A stretch of DNA of 64,000 nt from Theocolax elegans (taxonomy: Eukaryota > Arthropoda > Insecta > Hymenoptera > Cerocephalidae). The DNA lies in the NCBI GenBank assembly GCA_026168455.1, contig CM047426.1, positions 49,175,589-49,239,588 on the forward strand. The letters are read 5' to 3'. Below are positions 47,601-61,469 of this stretch, in pieces. The notes below the pieces were generated by a model. It saw nothing but the letters and a program-made list of their open reading frames with translations. It ran no database searches and was not told the origin of the DNA. Positions within the stretch are counted from its first letter, which is position 1; the number at the start of each line of letters is the position of its first letter. The translations under genes were made by a program, and so were the position numbers.

Positions 47601-50600
47601 TACGAAAAAAAAAAAAAATTTTTTCCTGTAGAAGATGTTTCGGTCCCTACTGTTACCCATAGGTCGACTGGGCATCATCTACAGGAAGGCCTATTACGAA
47701 ACCAAAAAAAAAAATTTTTCTTCCTGTAGAAGATGTTTAGGTCCCTACTGTTACCCATAGATCGACGGGGCATCATCTACTGGGGGGCCTATTACGAAAC
47801 CAAAAAAAAAATTTTTCTTCCTGTAGAAGATGCTTAGGTCCCTACTGTTACCCATAGGTCGATGGACATCATCTACTGGAAGGCCTATTACGAAACCAAA
47901 AAAAAAAATTTTTCTTCCTGTAGAAGATGTTTAGGTCCCTACTGTTACCCATAGATCGACGGGGCATCATCTACTCGGGGGCCTATTACGAAACCAAAAA
48001 AAAAATTTTTCTTCCTGTAGAAGATGCTTAGGTCCCTACTGTTACCCATAGGTCGACGGGGCATCATCTACTGGAAGGCCTATTACGGAACCAAAAAAAA
48101 AAATTTTTCTTCCTGTAGAAGATGTTTGGGTCCCTACTGTTACCCATAGATCGACGGGGCATCACCTACTGGGGGGCCTATTACGAAACCAAAAAAAAAT
48201 TTTTCTTCCTGTAGAAGATGCTTAGGTCCCTACTGTTACCCATAGGTCGACGGGGCATTATCTACTGGAAAGCCTATTACGAAACCAAAAAAAAAAATTT
48301 GCTTCCTGTAGAAGATGGCCAGGTCGGTAATGTTACCTCCAGGTCATCGGGGTAATATCTACTGAAAGACCTATTACGTTAAAAAAAAAAAATTTTCTTC
48401 CTGTAGACGATATTTAGGTCCCTACTGTTACCCATAGGTCGACGGGGCAACATCTACTGGAAGGCCTATTACGAAACCAAAAAAAAAATTTTTTCTTCCT
48501 GTAGAAGATGTTTGGGTCCCTACTGTTACCCATAGATCGACGGGGCATCATCTACTGGGGGGCCTATTACGAAACCAAAAAAAAAATCTTTCTTCCTGTA
48601 GAAGATGCTTAGGTCCCTACTGTTACCCATAGGTCGACGGGGCATCATCTACTGGAAGGCCTATTACGAAACCAAAAAAAAAAATTTTTCTTCCTGTAGA
48701 AGATGCTTAGGTCCCTACTGTTACCCTTAGGTCGATGGACATCATCTACTGGAAGGCCTATTACGAAACCAAAAAAAAAAATTTTTCTTCCTGTAGAAGA
48801 TGTTTGGGTCCCTACTGTTACCCATAGGTCGATGGACATCATCTACTGGAAGGCCTATTACGAAACCAAAAAAAAAAATTTTTCTTCCTGTAGAAGATGT
48901 TTAGGTTCCTACTGTTACCCATAGATCGACGGGTCATCATCTACTCGGGGGCCTATTACGAAACCAAAAAAAAAATTTTTCTTCCTGTAGAAGATGCTTA
49001 GGTCCCTACTGTTACCCATAGGTCGACGGGGCATCATCTACTGGAAGGCCTATTACGAAACCAAAAAAAAAAATTTTTCTTCCTGTAGAAGATGTTTGGG
49101 TCCCTACTGTTACCCATAGATCGACGGGGCATCATCTACTGGGGGGCCTATTACGAAACCAAAAAAAAAATCTTTCTTCCTGTAGAAGATGCTTAGGTCC
49201 CTACTGTTACCCATAGGTCGACGGGGCATCATCTACTGGAAGGCCTATTACGAAACCAAAAAAAAAAATTTTTCTTCCTGTAGAAGATGCTTAGGTCCCT
49301 ACTGTTACCCATAGATCGACGGGGCATCATCTACTGGGGGGCCTATTACGAACCAAAAAAAAAATTTTTCTTCCTGTAGAAGATGCTTAGGTCCCTACTG
49401 TTACCCATAGGTCGATGGACATCATCTACTGGAAGGCCTATTACGAAACCAAAAAAAAAAATTTTTCTTCCTGTAGAAGATGCTTAGATCCCTACTGTTA
49501 CCCATAGATCGACGGGGCATCACCTACTGGGGGGCCTATTACGAAACCAAAAAAAAAATTTTTCTTCCTGTAGAAGATGCTTAGGTCCCTACTGTTACCC
49601 ATAGGTCGACGGGGCATCATCTACTGGAAGGCCTATTACGAAACCAAAAAAAAAAATTTTTCTTCCTGTAGAAGATGTTTGGGTCCCTACTGTTACCCAT
49701 AGATCGACGGGGCATCATCTACTGGGGGGCCTATTACGAAACCAAAAAAAAAATCTTTCTTCCTGTAGAAGATGCTTAGGTCCCTACTGTTACCCATAGG
49801 TCGACGGGGCATCATCTACTGGAAGGCCTATTACGAAACCAAAAAAAAAAATTTTTCTTCCTGTAGAAGATGTTTAGGTCCCTACTGTTACCCATAGATC
49901 GACGGGGCATCATCTACTGGGGGGCCTATTACGAAACCAAAAAAAAAATTTTTCTTCCTGTAGAAGATGCTTAGGTCCCTACTGTTACCCATAGGTCGAT
50001 GGACATCATCTACTGGAAGGCCTATTACGAAACCAAAAAAAAAAATTTTTCTTCCTGTAGAAGATGCTTAGGTCCCTACTGTTACCCATAGGTCGACGGG
50101 GCATCATCTACTGGGGGGCCAATTACGAAACCAAAAAAAAAATTTTTTCCTGTAGAAGATGTTTAGGTCCCTACTGTTACCCATAGGTCGACTGGGCATC
50201 ATCTACAGGAAGGCCTATTAAGAAACCAAAAAAAAAATTTTTTCTTCCTGTAGAAGATGTTTGGGTCCCTACTGTTACCCATAGATCGACGGGGCATCAT
50301 CTACTGGGGGGCCTATTACGAAACCAAAAAAAAAATCTTTCTTCCTGTAGAAGATGCTTAGGTCCCTACTGTTACCCATAGGTCGACGGGGCATTATCTA
50401 CTGGAAAGCCTATTACGAAACCAAAAAAAAAAATTTGCTTCCTGTAGAAGATGGCCAGGTCGGTAATGTTACCTCCAGGTCATCGGGGTAATATCTACTG
50501 AAAGACCTATTACGAAACCAAAAAAAAAAATTTTTCTTCCTGTAGAAGATGTTTAGGTCCCTACTGTTACCCATAGATCGACGGGGCATCATCTACTCGG

Positions 50601-51190
50601 GGCCTATTACGAAACCAAAAAAAAAATTCTTGTTCCTGTAGAAGATGTTTAGGTCCCTACTGTTACCCATAGATCGACGGGGCATCATCTACTGGGGGGC
50701 CTATTACGAAACCAAAAAAAAAAATTTGTTTCCTCTAGAAGATGGCCAGGTCGGTAATGTTACCTCCAGGTCATCGGGGTAATATCTACTGAAAGACCTA
50801 TTACGAAACCAAAAAAAAAAATTTTTCTTCCTGTAGAAGATGTTTAGGTCCCTACTGTTACCCATAGATCGACGGGGCATCATCTACTCGGGGCCTATTA
50901 CGAAACCAAAAAAAAAAATTCTTCCTGTAGAAGATGTTTAGGTCCCTACTGTTACCCATAGATCGACAGGGCATCATCTACTGGGGGGCCAATTCGAAAC
51001 CAAAAAAAAAATTTTTCTTCCTGTAGAAGATGTTTAGGTGCCTACAATTACCCATAGATCGACGGGGCATCATCTACTGGGGGGCCTATTACGAAACCAA
51101 AAAAAAAAATTTGTTTCCTCTAGAAGATGGCCAGGTCGGTAATGTTACCTCCAGGTCATCGGGGTAATATCTACTGAAAGACCTATTACA
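41640..51190. repeat. Array domain V: GATGCTTAGG monomers in long repeats
   Basis: The variant GATGCTTAGG dominates and alternates with GATGTTTGGG. Two monomer orders recur: a 1843-bp unit (43990-47700), and a segment around 41680-42210 that reappears 6690 bp later at 48372-48900. The GATGGCC type is sparse. Confidence 0.88.
43990..47700. repeat. 1843-bp higher-order repeat, two copies
   Basis: Segments at 44088-44285 and 45930-46127 translate identically, 1842 bp apart, and segments at 45212-45499 and 47056-47343 do so 1844 bp apart. The private variant CCCTACAGTTACCC also repeats at ~1844 bp. The unit equals about 19 monomers. Confidence 0.92.
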
Positions 51191-54100
51191 TAAAAAAAAA
51201 AAAAATTTTGTTCCTCCAGACGATGTTTAGGTTCCTACTGTTACCCATGGGTCGACGGGACATCATTTACTGGAAGGCCTATTACGAAACCAAAAAAAAA
51301 TTTTTTCTTCCTGTAGAAGATGTTTAGGTCCTTACTGTTACCCATAGGTCGACGAGGCATCATCTATTGGAAGGCCTATTACGAAACCAAAAAAAAAAAG
51401 CTTTTTTCTTCCTGTAGAAGATGTCGAGGTCGGTAATGTTACCTCCAGGTCATTGGGGCAACATTTAGAGAAAGACTTATTACGAAATAAACGAAAAAAT
51501 TTTCTTCCTGTAGAAGATGTCCAGGTCGGTAATGTTCCCTCCAGGTCATCGGGGAAATGTCTACTGAAAAACCTAGTAAGTAAAAAAAAAAATAAATTTT
51601 CTTCTTGTAGAAGAAGATAGATAGAATACATATAGATGTCTAGGTCCCTAATGTTACCCATAGGTCGACGGGGCATCATCTACTGGAAGGCCTATTACGA
51701 AACCGGAAAAAAAATTTTACTTCCTGTAGAAGATGTGTAGGTCACTACTGTTACCCATAGGTCGATGGACATCATCTACTGGAAGGCCTATTACGAAACC
51801 AAAAAAAAAAATTTTTTTTCCTGTAGAAGATGTTTCGGTCCCTACTGTTACCCATAGATCGACGGGGCATCATCTACTGGGGGGCCTATTACGAAACCAA
51901 AAAAAAAATTTTTCTTCCTGTAGAAGATGCTTAGGTCCCTACTGTTACCCATAGGTCGATGGACATCATCTACTGGAAGGCCTATTACGAAACGAAAAAA
52001 AAAAATTTTTCTTCCTGTAGAAGATGTTTAGGACCCTACTGTTACCCATAGATCGACGGGGCATCATCTACTCGGGGGCCTATTACGAAACCAAAAAAAA
52101 AATTTTTCTTCCTGTAGAAGATGCTTAGGTCCCTACTGTTACCCATAGGTCGACGGGGCATCATCTACTGGAAGGCCTATTACGAAACCAAAAAAAAAAA
52201 TTTTTCTTCCTGTAGAAGATGTTTAGGTCCCTACTGTTACCCATAGATCGACGGGGCATCACCTACTGGGGGGCCTATTACGAAACCAAAAAAAAAATTT
52301 TTCTTCCTGTAGAAGATGCTTAGGTCCCTACTGTTACCCATAGGTCGACGGGGCATTATCTACTGGAAAGCCTATTACGAAACCAAAAAAAAAAATTTGC
52401 TTCCTGTAGAAGATGGCCAGGTCGGTAATGTTACCTCCAGGTCATCGGGGTAATATCTACTGAAAGACCTATTACGTAAAAAAAAAAAAAATTTTCTTCC
52501 TGTAGACGATATTTAGGTCCCTACTGTTACCCATAGGTCGACGGGGCAACATCTACTGGAAGGCCTATTACGAAACCAAAAAAAAAATTTTTTCTTCCTG
52601 TAGAAGATGTCGAGGTCGGTAATGTTACCTCCAGGTCATTGGGGCAACATATAGAGAAAGACTTATTACGAAATAAAAGAAAAAATTTTCTTCCTGTAGA
52701 AGATGTCCAGGTCGGTAATGTTCCCTCCAGGTTATCGGGGAAATATCTACTGAAAAACATAGTAAGTAAAAAAAAAAAAAATTTTTCTTCCTGTAGAAGA
52801 AGATAGATAGAAGACATATAGATGTTTAGGTCCCTACTGTTACCTATAGATCGCCAGGGCATCATCTACTGGAGGGCCTATTACGAAACCAAAGAAAAAA
52901 TTTTTGTTCCTGTAGAAGATGTTTAGGTCCCTACTGTTACCCATAGATCGACGGGGCATCATCTACTGGGGGGCCTATTACGAAACCAAAAAAAAAAATT
53001 TGTTTCCTCTAGAAGAAGGCCAGGTCGGTAATGTTACCTCCAGGTCATCGGAGTAACATCTACTGAAAGACCTATTACGTAAAAAAAAAAAAAAATTTTC
53101 TTCCTGCAGACGATGTTTAGGTTCCTACTGTTACCCATGGGTCGACGGGACATCATTTACTGGAAGGCCTATTACGAAACCAAAAAAAAATTTTTTCTTC
53201 CTGTAGAAGATGTTTAGGTCCCTACTGTTACCCATAGGTCGACGGGGCATCATCTACTGAAATGCCTATTACGAAACCAAAAAAAAAAATTTTTTTTCCT
53301 GTAGAAGATGTTTAGGTCCCTACTGTTACCCATAGGTCGACGGGGCATCATCTACTGGAGGGCCTATTACGAAACCAAAAAAAAAAATTTTTCTTCCTGT
53401 AGAAGATGTTTAGGTCCCTACTGTTACCCATAGATCGAAGGGGCATCATCTACTGGAAGGCCTATTACGAAACCAAAAAAAAATTTTTCTTCCTGTAGAA
53501 GATGTTTAGGTCCCTACTGTTACCCATAGATCGACGGGGCATCATCTACTGGGGGGCCTATTACGAAACCAAAAAAAAAAATTTGCTTCCTGTAGAAGAT
53601 GGCCAGGTCGGTAATGTTACCTCCAGGTCATTGGGGTAATATCTACTGAAAGACCTATTACGTAAAAAAAAAAAAAAATTTTTCTTCCTGTAGACGATGT
53701 TTAGGTTCCTGCTGTTACCCATGGGTCGACGGGACTTTATTTACTGGAAGGTCTATTACGAAACCAAAAAAAAATTTTTTCTTCCTGTAGAAGATGTTTA
53801 GGTCCCTACTGTTACCCATAGGTCGACGGGGCATCATCTACTGGAAGGCCTATTACGAAACAAAAAAAAAAAATTTTTTCTTCCTGTAGAAGATGTTTAG
53901 GTCCTTACTGTTACCCATAGGTCGACGGGGCATCATCTATTGGAAGGCCTATTACGAAACCAAAAAAAAAAATTTTTTCTTCCTGTAGAAAATGTCGAGG
54001 TCGGTAATGTTACCTCCAGGTCATTGGGGCAACATTTAGAGAAAGTCTTATTACGAAATAAAAGAAAAAATTTTCTTCCAGTAGAAGATGTCCAGGTCGG

Positions 54101-57100
54101 TAATGTTCCCTCCAGGTCATCGGGGAAATATCTACTGAAAAACCTAGTAAGTAAAAAAAAAAAAAATTTTCTTCCTGCAGACGATGTTTAGGTTCCTACT
54201 GTTACCCATGGGTCGACGGGACATCATTTACTGGTAGGCCTATTACGAAACCAAAAAAAAATTTTTTCTTCCTGTAGATGATGTTTAGGTCCCTACTGTT
54301 ACCCATAGGTCGACGGGGCATCATCTACTGAAATGCATATTACGAAACCAAAAAAAAAAAATTTTTCTTCCTGTAGAAGATGTTTAGGTCCCTACTGTTA
54401 CCCATAGGTCGACGGGGCATCATCTACTGGAGGGCCTATTACGAAACCGAAAAAAAAATTTTACTTCCTGTAGAAGATGTTTAGGTCCCTACTGCTACCC
54501 ATAGATCGACGGGGCATCATCTACTGGGGGGCCTATTACGAAACCAAAAAAAAAAAAATTGTTTCCTCTAGAAGATGGCCAGGTCGGTAATGTTACCTCC
54601 AGGTCATCGGGGTAATATCTACTGAAAGACCTATTACGAAACCAAAAAAAAAAATTTGTCTTCCTGTAGAAGATGTTTAGGTCCCTACTGTTACCCATAG
54701 ATCGACGGGGCATCATCTACTCGGGGCCTATTACGAAACCAAAAAAAAATTTTTCTTCCTGTAGAAGATGTTTAGGTCCCTACTGTTACCCATAGATCGA
54801 CAGGGCATCATCTACTGGGGGGCCAATTCGAAACCAAAAAAAAAATTTTTCTTCCTGTAGAAGATGTTTAGGTCCCTACAATTACCCATAGATCGACGGG
54901 GCATCATCTACTGGGGGGCCTATTACGAAACCAAAAAAAAAAATTTGTTTCCTCTAGAAGATGGCCAGGTCGGTAATGTTACCTCCAGGTCATCGGGGTA
55001 ATATCTACTGAAAGACCTATTACGTAAAAAAAAAAAAAATTTTGTTCCTCCAGACGATGTTTAGGTTCCTACTGTTACCTATGGGTCGACGGGACATCAT
55101 TTACTGGAAGGCCTATTACGAAACCAAAAAAAAATTTTTTCTTCCTGTAGAAGATGTTTAGGTCCTTACTGTTACCCATAGGTCGACGAGGCATCATCTA
55201 TTGGAAGGCCTATTACGAAACCAAAAAAAAAAGTTTTTTCTTCCTGTAGAAGATGTCGAGGTCGGTAATGTTACCTCCAGGTCATTGGGGCAACATTTAG
55301 AGAAAGACTTATTACGAAATAAACGAAAAAATTTTCTTCCTGTAGAAGATGTCCAGGTCGGTAATGTTCCCTCCAGGTCATCGGGGAAATATCTACTGAA
55401 AAACCTAGTAAGTAAAAAAAAAAATAAATTTTCTTCTTGTAGAAGAAGATAGATAGAAGACATATAGATGTCTAGGTCCCTAATGTTACCCATAGGTCGA
55501 CGGGGCATCATCTACTGGAAGGCCTATTACGAAACCGGAAAAAAAATTTTACTTCCTGTAGAAGATGTTTAGGTCACTACTGTTACCCATAGGTCGATGG
55601 ACATCATCTACTGGAAGGCCTATTACGAAACCAAAAAAAAAATTTTTTTTCCTGTAGAAGAAGTTTAGGTCCCTACTGTTACCCATAGATCGACGGGGCA
55701 TCATCTACTGGGGGGCCTATTACGAAACCAAAAAAAAAATTTTTCTTCCTGTAGAAGATGCTTAGGTCCCTACTGTTACCCATAGGTCGATGGACATCAT
55801 CTACTGGAAGGCCTATTACGAAACCAAAAAAAAAAATTTTTCTTCCTGTAGAAGATGTTTAGGTCCCTACTGTTACCCATAGATCGACGGGGCATCATCT
55901 ACTCGGGGGCCTATTACGAAACCAAAAAAAAAATTTTTCTTCCTGTAGAAGATGCTTAGGTCCCTACTGTTACCCATAGGTCGACGGGGCATTATCTACT
56001 GGAAAGCCTATTACGAAACCAAAAAAAAAAATTTGCTTCTTGTAGAAGATGGCCAGGTCGGTAATGTTACCTCCAGGTCATCAGGGTAATATCTACTGAA
56101 AGACCTATTACGTAAAAAAAAAAAAAATTTTCTTCCTGTAGACGATATTTAGGTCCCTACTGTTACCCATAGGTCGACGGGGCAACATCTACTGGAAGGC
56201 CTATTACGAAACCAAAAAAAAAATTTTTTCTTCCTGTAGAAGATGTCGAGGTCGGTAATGTTACCTCCAGGTCATTGGGACAAATATAGAGAAAGACTTA
56301 TTACGAAATAAAAGAAAAATTTTCTTCCTGTAGAAGATGTCCAGGTCGGTAATGTTCCCTCCAGGTTATCGGGGAAATATCTACTGAAAAACATAGTAAG
56401 TAAAAAAAAAAAAAAAATTTTTCTTCCTGTAGAAGAAGATAGATAGAAGACATATAGATGTTTAGGTCCCTACTGTTACCCATAGATCGACAGGGCATCA
56501 TCTACTGGAGGGCCTATTACGAAACCAAAAAAAAAATTTTTGTTCCTGTAGAAGATGTTTAGGTCCCTACTGTTACCCATAGATCGACGGGGCATCATCT
56601 ACTGGGGGGCCTATTACGAAACCAAAAAAAAAAATTTGTTTCCTCTAGAAGATGGCCAGGTCGGTAATGTTACCTCCAGGTCATCGGGGTAATATCTACT
56701 GAAAGACCTATTACGAAACCAAAAAAAAAAATTTTTCTTCCTGTAGAAGATGTTTAGGTCCCTACTGTTACCCATAGATCGACGGGGCATCATCTTCTCG
56801 GGGCCTATTACGAAACCAAAAAAAAATTTTTTCTTCCTGTAGAAGATGTTTAGGTCCTTACTGTTACCCATAGGTCGACGAGGCATCATCTATTGGAAGG
56901 CCTATTACGAAACCAAAAAAAAAAGTTTTTTCTTCCTGTAGAAGATGTCGAGGTCGGTAATGTTACCCTCCAGGTCATTGGGGCAACATTTAGAGAAAGA
57001 CTTATTACGAAATAAACGAAAAAATTTTCTTCCTGTAGAAGATGTCCAGGTCGGTAATGTTCCCATCCAGGTCATCGGGGAAATATCTACTGAAAAACCT

Positions 57101-58680
57101 AGAAAGTAAAAAATTATTACGAAATAAAAGAAAAAATTTTCTTCCTGTAGAAGATGTCCAGGTCGGTAATGTTCCCTCCAGGTTATCGGGGAAATATCTA
57201 CTGAAAAACATAGTAAGTAAAAAAAAAAAAAATTTTTTCTTCTGTAGAAGAAGATAGATAGAAGACATATAGATGTTTAGGTCCCTACTGTTACCCATAG
57301 ATCGACAGGGCATCATCTACTGGAAGGCCTATTACGAAACCAAAAAAAAAATTTTTCTTCCTGTAGAAGATGTCGAGGTCGGTAATGTTACCTCCAGGTC
57401 ATTGGGGCAACATTTAGAGAAGACTTATTACGAAATAAAAGAAAAAATTTTCTTCCTGTAGAAGATGTCCAGGTCGGTAATGTTCCCTCCAGGTTATCGG
57501 GGAAATATCTACTGAAAAACATAGTAAGTAAAAAAAAAAAAAATTTTTCTTCCTGTAGAAGAAGATAGATAGAAGACATATAGATGTTTAGGTCCCTACT
57601 GTTACCCATAGATCGACAGGGCATCATCTACTGGAGGGCCTATTACGAAACAAAAAAAAAAATTTTGTTCCTCCAGACGATGTTTAGGTTCCTACTGTTA
57701 CCCATAGATCGACGGGGCATCATCTACTGGGGGGCCTATTACGAAACCAAAAAAAAAATTTGTTTCCTCTAGAAGATGGCCAGGTCGGTAATGTTACCTC
57801 CAGGTCATCGGGGTAATATCTACTGAAAGACCTATTACGAAACCAAAAAAAAAAATTTTTCTTCCTGTAGAAGATGTTTAGGTCCCTACTGTACCATAGA
57901 TCGACGGGGCATCATCTACTCGGGGGCCTATTACGAAACCAAAAAAAAATTTTTCTTCCTGTAGAAGATGTTTAGGTCCCTACTGTTACCCATAGATCGA
58001 CAGGGCATCATCTACTGGGGGGCCAATTCGAAACCAAAAAAAAAATTTTTCTTCCTGTAGAAGATGTTTAGGTCCCTACAATTACCCATAGATCGACGGG
58101 GCATCATCTACTGGGGGGCCTATTACGAAACCAAAAAAAAAAATTTGTTTCCTCTAGAAGATGGCCAGGTCGGTAATGTTACCTCCAGGTCATCGGGGTA
58201 ATATCTACTGAAAGACCTATTACGTAAAAAAAAAAAAAATTTTGTTCCTCCAGACGATGTTTAGGTTCCTACTGTTACCTATGGGTCGACGGGACATCAT
58301 TTACTGGAAGGCCTATTACGAAACCAAAAAAAAATTTTTCTTCCTGTAGAAGATGTTTAGGTCCTTACTGTTACCCATAGGTCGACGAGGCATCATCTAT
58401 TGGAAGGCCTATTACGAAACCAAAAAAAAAAGTTTTTTCTTCCTGTAGAAGATGTCGAGGTCGGTAATGTTACCTCCAGGTCATTGGGGCAACATTTAGA
58501 GAAAGACTTATTACGAAATAAACGAAAAAATTTTCTTCCTGTAGAAGATGTCCAGGTCGGTAATGTTCCCTCCAGGTCATCGGGGAAATATCTACTGAAA
58601 AACCTAGTAAGTAATTTTCTTCTTGTAGAAGAAGATGATAGATACATATAGATGTCTAGGTCCCTAATGTTACCCATTAG
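51190..58680. repeat. Array domain VI: rich in composite C-D-E units
   Basis: C-D-E composites occur at about 51417, 52606, 53990, 55250, 56236, 56945, 57365 and 58450, between runs of common and GATGGCC monomers; the copy at 53990 lacks the E piece. The spacing is not constant, so the units have been shuffled. The domain ends abruptly at the inverted-repeat element at 58681. Confidence 0.88.
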
Positions 58681-59138
58681 TCCGGGCGCTGAGGGGGGTT
58701 TCGTGGCCACTTTTGTCCCCTCGGGAACTTTTCATATTTGTATGTTTTTTGGGTCGTAGAAACAGAATTTTGAGGTTCCCAGGCCCAAATTTGGTCCCAT
58801 TTTGAGATATGGCCCATTTTAATAAAATACCGAATTTTCAAGCTTTTCGTAAAATTGACCTTATTTAATGCAAGAATGACTTTTATATTATATAAGTATA
58901 TATTTTTTGTAATAATTACGTAAATAAATAGTTATTTTACCGTGAAACAACCCAATAAAAAAACGAAACTCAATTAAAAAGGCTTAGCATGCGCGCTCTT
59001 TCTTATGCAGTAGGCCTAATCCGCACTTTTTAAATGTAATATAAGCACACGCATAACGCTCATATATATATATACATATATAGGTATATAACATATATAT
59101 ATATATGTGTGTGTGCGTGTATATATATATATATATAT
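58681..59138 (+). repeat. Left arm of the 3.25-kb element
   Basis: This arm matches the reverse complement of 61470-61929 nearly base for base, including TAGCATGCGCGCTCTTTCTT near 58985. It ends in TA/TG-rich microsatellite (about 59060-59138). Confidence 0.92.
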
Positions 59139-60393
59139 GGGCTATTTCACGTCAAGTGGTACGATGAAAATTTTAAATCGCTCCAAAATTTGAATTCAGG
59201 CTGGAAATATCTTTCAGAAGATAGAAAAAAAATTTTAGGTGTTAAAAATAATTTGCCTAAGAGTTATTCCACCATGAAAAATGGAAATTTTTCAATTTTT
59301 AGAAAAATTACTATTTTCAAAGCCATTTATCTCAAAATCTATTGATTTTTTTGAAAAAAACATTAAAAAACAACTTTGTTCAAAATAATCTTTAGCACTT
59401 ATCTACCTGGGTTACAATTCTTAATTTTAAAATCTCGAAGAAATATAACGCCCGGAAATATTGAATATCAAAAAAAGGTGACCACGCCACAATCGATTTT
59501 GATCTAACACCGCTCAAAAGATCACATTTTTCGCGAGCTTTCGAATGGCGGTGGTTAGATTATTGACCAAGACCGTTTGTGTAAGTTATACCCCATAAAC
59601 CTCATAAAATCACTCATTTCATGTATTTTAGGGCATTTATCTCAAAATCTATTGATCTTTTCGAAAAAAACATTAAAAACAACTTTTGTTCAAAATAATC
59701 CTTAGAACTTAACTACCTGGGTTACAAGTCTTAATTTTAAAATCTCGAAGAGATAGGGCACTTGGAAATATTGAATATCAAAAAAAAGGTGACCACGCCA
59801 CAATCGATTTTGATCTAACACCGCTCAAAAGATCACATTTTTTAGAGCTTTCGAATGGCGGTGGTTAGATTATTGGCCAAGACCGCTGGTGTAAGTTATG
59901 CCCTAAAATACATGAAAATTAGTGATTTTATGAGGTTTATGGGGTATAACTTACACCAACGGTCTTGGCCAATAATCTAACCACCGCCATTCGAAAACTC
60001 GCGAAAAATGTGATCTTTTGAGCGGTGTTAGATCAAAATCGATTGTGGCGTGGTCGCCTTTTTTGATATTCAATATTTCCAAGTGCCCTATCTCTTTGAG
60101 ATGTTAAAATTAAGAATTGTAACCCAGGTAGATAGGTTCTAAAGATTATTTTGAACAAAAGTTGTTTTTAAATGTTTTTTCAAAAAAATCAATAGATTTT
60201 GAGATAAATGGCTTTAAAAATATAAATTTTTTTAAAAATTGAAAAATTTCCATTTTTCATGGTGGAATAACTGTTAGGCAAATTATTTTTAACACCTAAA
60301 AATTTTTTTCTATCTTCTGAAAGATATTTCCAGCCTGTTTTCAAATTTTGGAGCGATTTAAAATTTTCATCGTACCACTTGACGTGAAATAGC

Positions 60394-60395
<2 letters not shown>
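59139..60395. mobile_element. Palindromic (foldback/MITE-like) element 1
   Basis: It begins GGGCTATTTCACGTCAAGTGG and ends with the reverse complement, and sits between TA microsatellites. The two arms pair over about 450 bp. An internal direct duplication of ~313 bp (about 59324-59636 and 59637-59910) makes the left half longer than the right. There is no coding capacity; the frame at 59109-59345 is accidental. Confidence 0.85.

Positions 60396-60433
<38 letters not shown>
60396..60433. repeat. (TA)n microsatellite between the two palindromic elements
   Basis: A TA run separates the palindromes. Both elements apparently inserted into TA-rich DNA at the centre of the outer element, or duplicated it. 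Confidence 0.9.
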
Positions 60434-60435
<2 letters not shown>

Positions 60436-61465
60436 GGTATTCCACGTGAAGTGGTCCGATCAAAAGTTTAAAATGCATCAAATTTTGGGTATACAATGCA
60501 AATGTTTTTCAGAACACAGAAAAAAATTTTAGGGTGCCGGACTTAATTTGCTCAAAAGTTATTCTAATCTCAAAAAGCGAAATTTCCAAGTTTTTTTAAC
60601 ACCAGCTGGGTTTACCACTATTTAACATCAAAATCTATCAACAAAATCTATCAATTTTACTATAGAACATTATATGTACATTCGTTGCTAATTATGTCTA
60701 GAATTTATCCTTCTGCGTTAGAATTTCTAATCTCAAAGTCAATGTTACATTTACTACATGTCAATATTTAACTTAAAAAATGTAAGTGCGCCACAATTGA
60801 TTTTTTTATGCAAAAGTCTAAAAGAAAGCTTGGAGTAATACCTTTCAAATGGTTTGTAGTATTTTTATGGCCTTTAGTTCTGTAAAAAGTTAGAATAATT
60901 TAAAATTCCTCAAAAAACAGAAAAAAAATGACAAAAAATTTACAAAAATTAACGTAATAATTTCCATTTAAATTAAAAAAAAAAATTTCGTGTATCTTTA
61001 AATTATCATAGTTTTTACAGAACTAAAGGCCATAAAAATGCTACAAACCATTTGAAAGGTATCACATCCAAGCTTTCTTTTAGACTTTTGCATAAAAAAA
61101 TCAATTGTGTCGCACTTACACTTTTTAAGTTAAATATTGACATGTAGTATATGTAACATTTACTTTGAGATTAGAAATTCTAACGCAGAAGGATAAATTC
61201 TAGACATAATTAGCAACGAATGTTACATATAATGTTCTATAGTAAATTGATAGATTTTGTTGATAGATTTTGAGTTAAATAGTGGTAAACCCAGCTGGTG
61301 TTAAAAAAACTTGGAAATTTCGCTTTTTGAGATTAGAATAACTTTTGAGCAAATTAAGTCCGGCACCTAAAAATTTTTTTCTGTGTTCTGAAAAACATTT
61401 GCATTGTATACCTAAAATTTGATGCATTTAAAATTTTGATCGGACCACTTCACGTGGAATACCCC
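60434..61465. mobile_element. Palindromic (foldback/MITE-like) element 2
   Basis: It begins GGGGTATTCCACGTGAAGTGG and ends with its reverse complement, with arms that pair over almost the entire 1.03 kb around an axis near 60950. Its termini resemble those of element 1 (GGGSTATTYCACGTSAAGTGG), but the interiors differ, so the two may share a mobilising enzyme. Confidence 0.88.
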
Positions 61466-61469
61466 ATAT

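Larger units (their letters stand above)
22519..58680. repeat. Main satellite array, ~97-bp monomer
   Basis: About 36 kb consist of head-to-tail monomers of roughly 96-98 bp, some 370 copies by division. The commonest monomer reads GATGTTTAGGTCCCTACTG, TTACCCATAGGTCGACGGGG, CATCATCTACTGGAAGGCC, TATTACGAAACC, an A-run of about 9-12, a short T-run and CTTCCTGTAGAA. Variation lies in the A-run length and in a few positions (GATGTTT or GATGCTT; GGTCGAC or GATCGAC; GGAAGG or GGGGGG). All monomers face the same way. Open frames of 60-110 codons on both strands follow from the near-multiple-of-three period and are not genes. Such arrays are typical of (peri)centromeric heterochromatin. Confidence 0.97.

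Noticed and set aside
59109..59345. 78-residue ORF in palindromic element 1
   Set aside because: It starts in a TA/CA microsatellite and lies within an inverted arm; no conservation of frame in the other arm.
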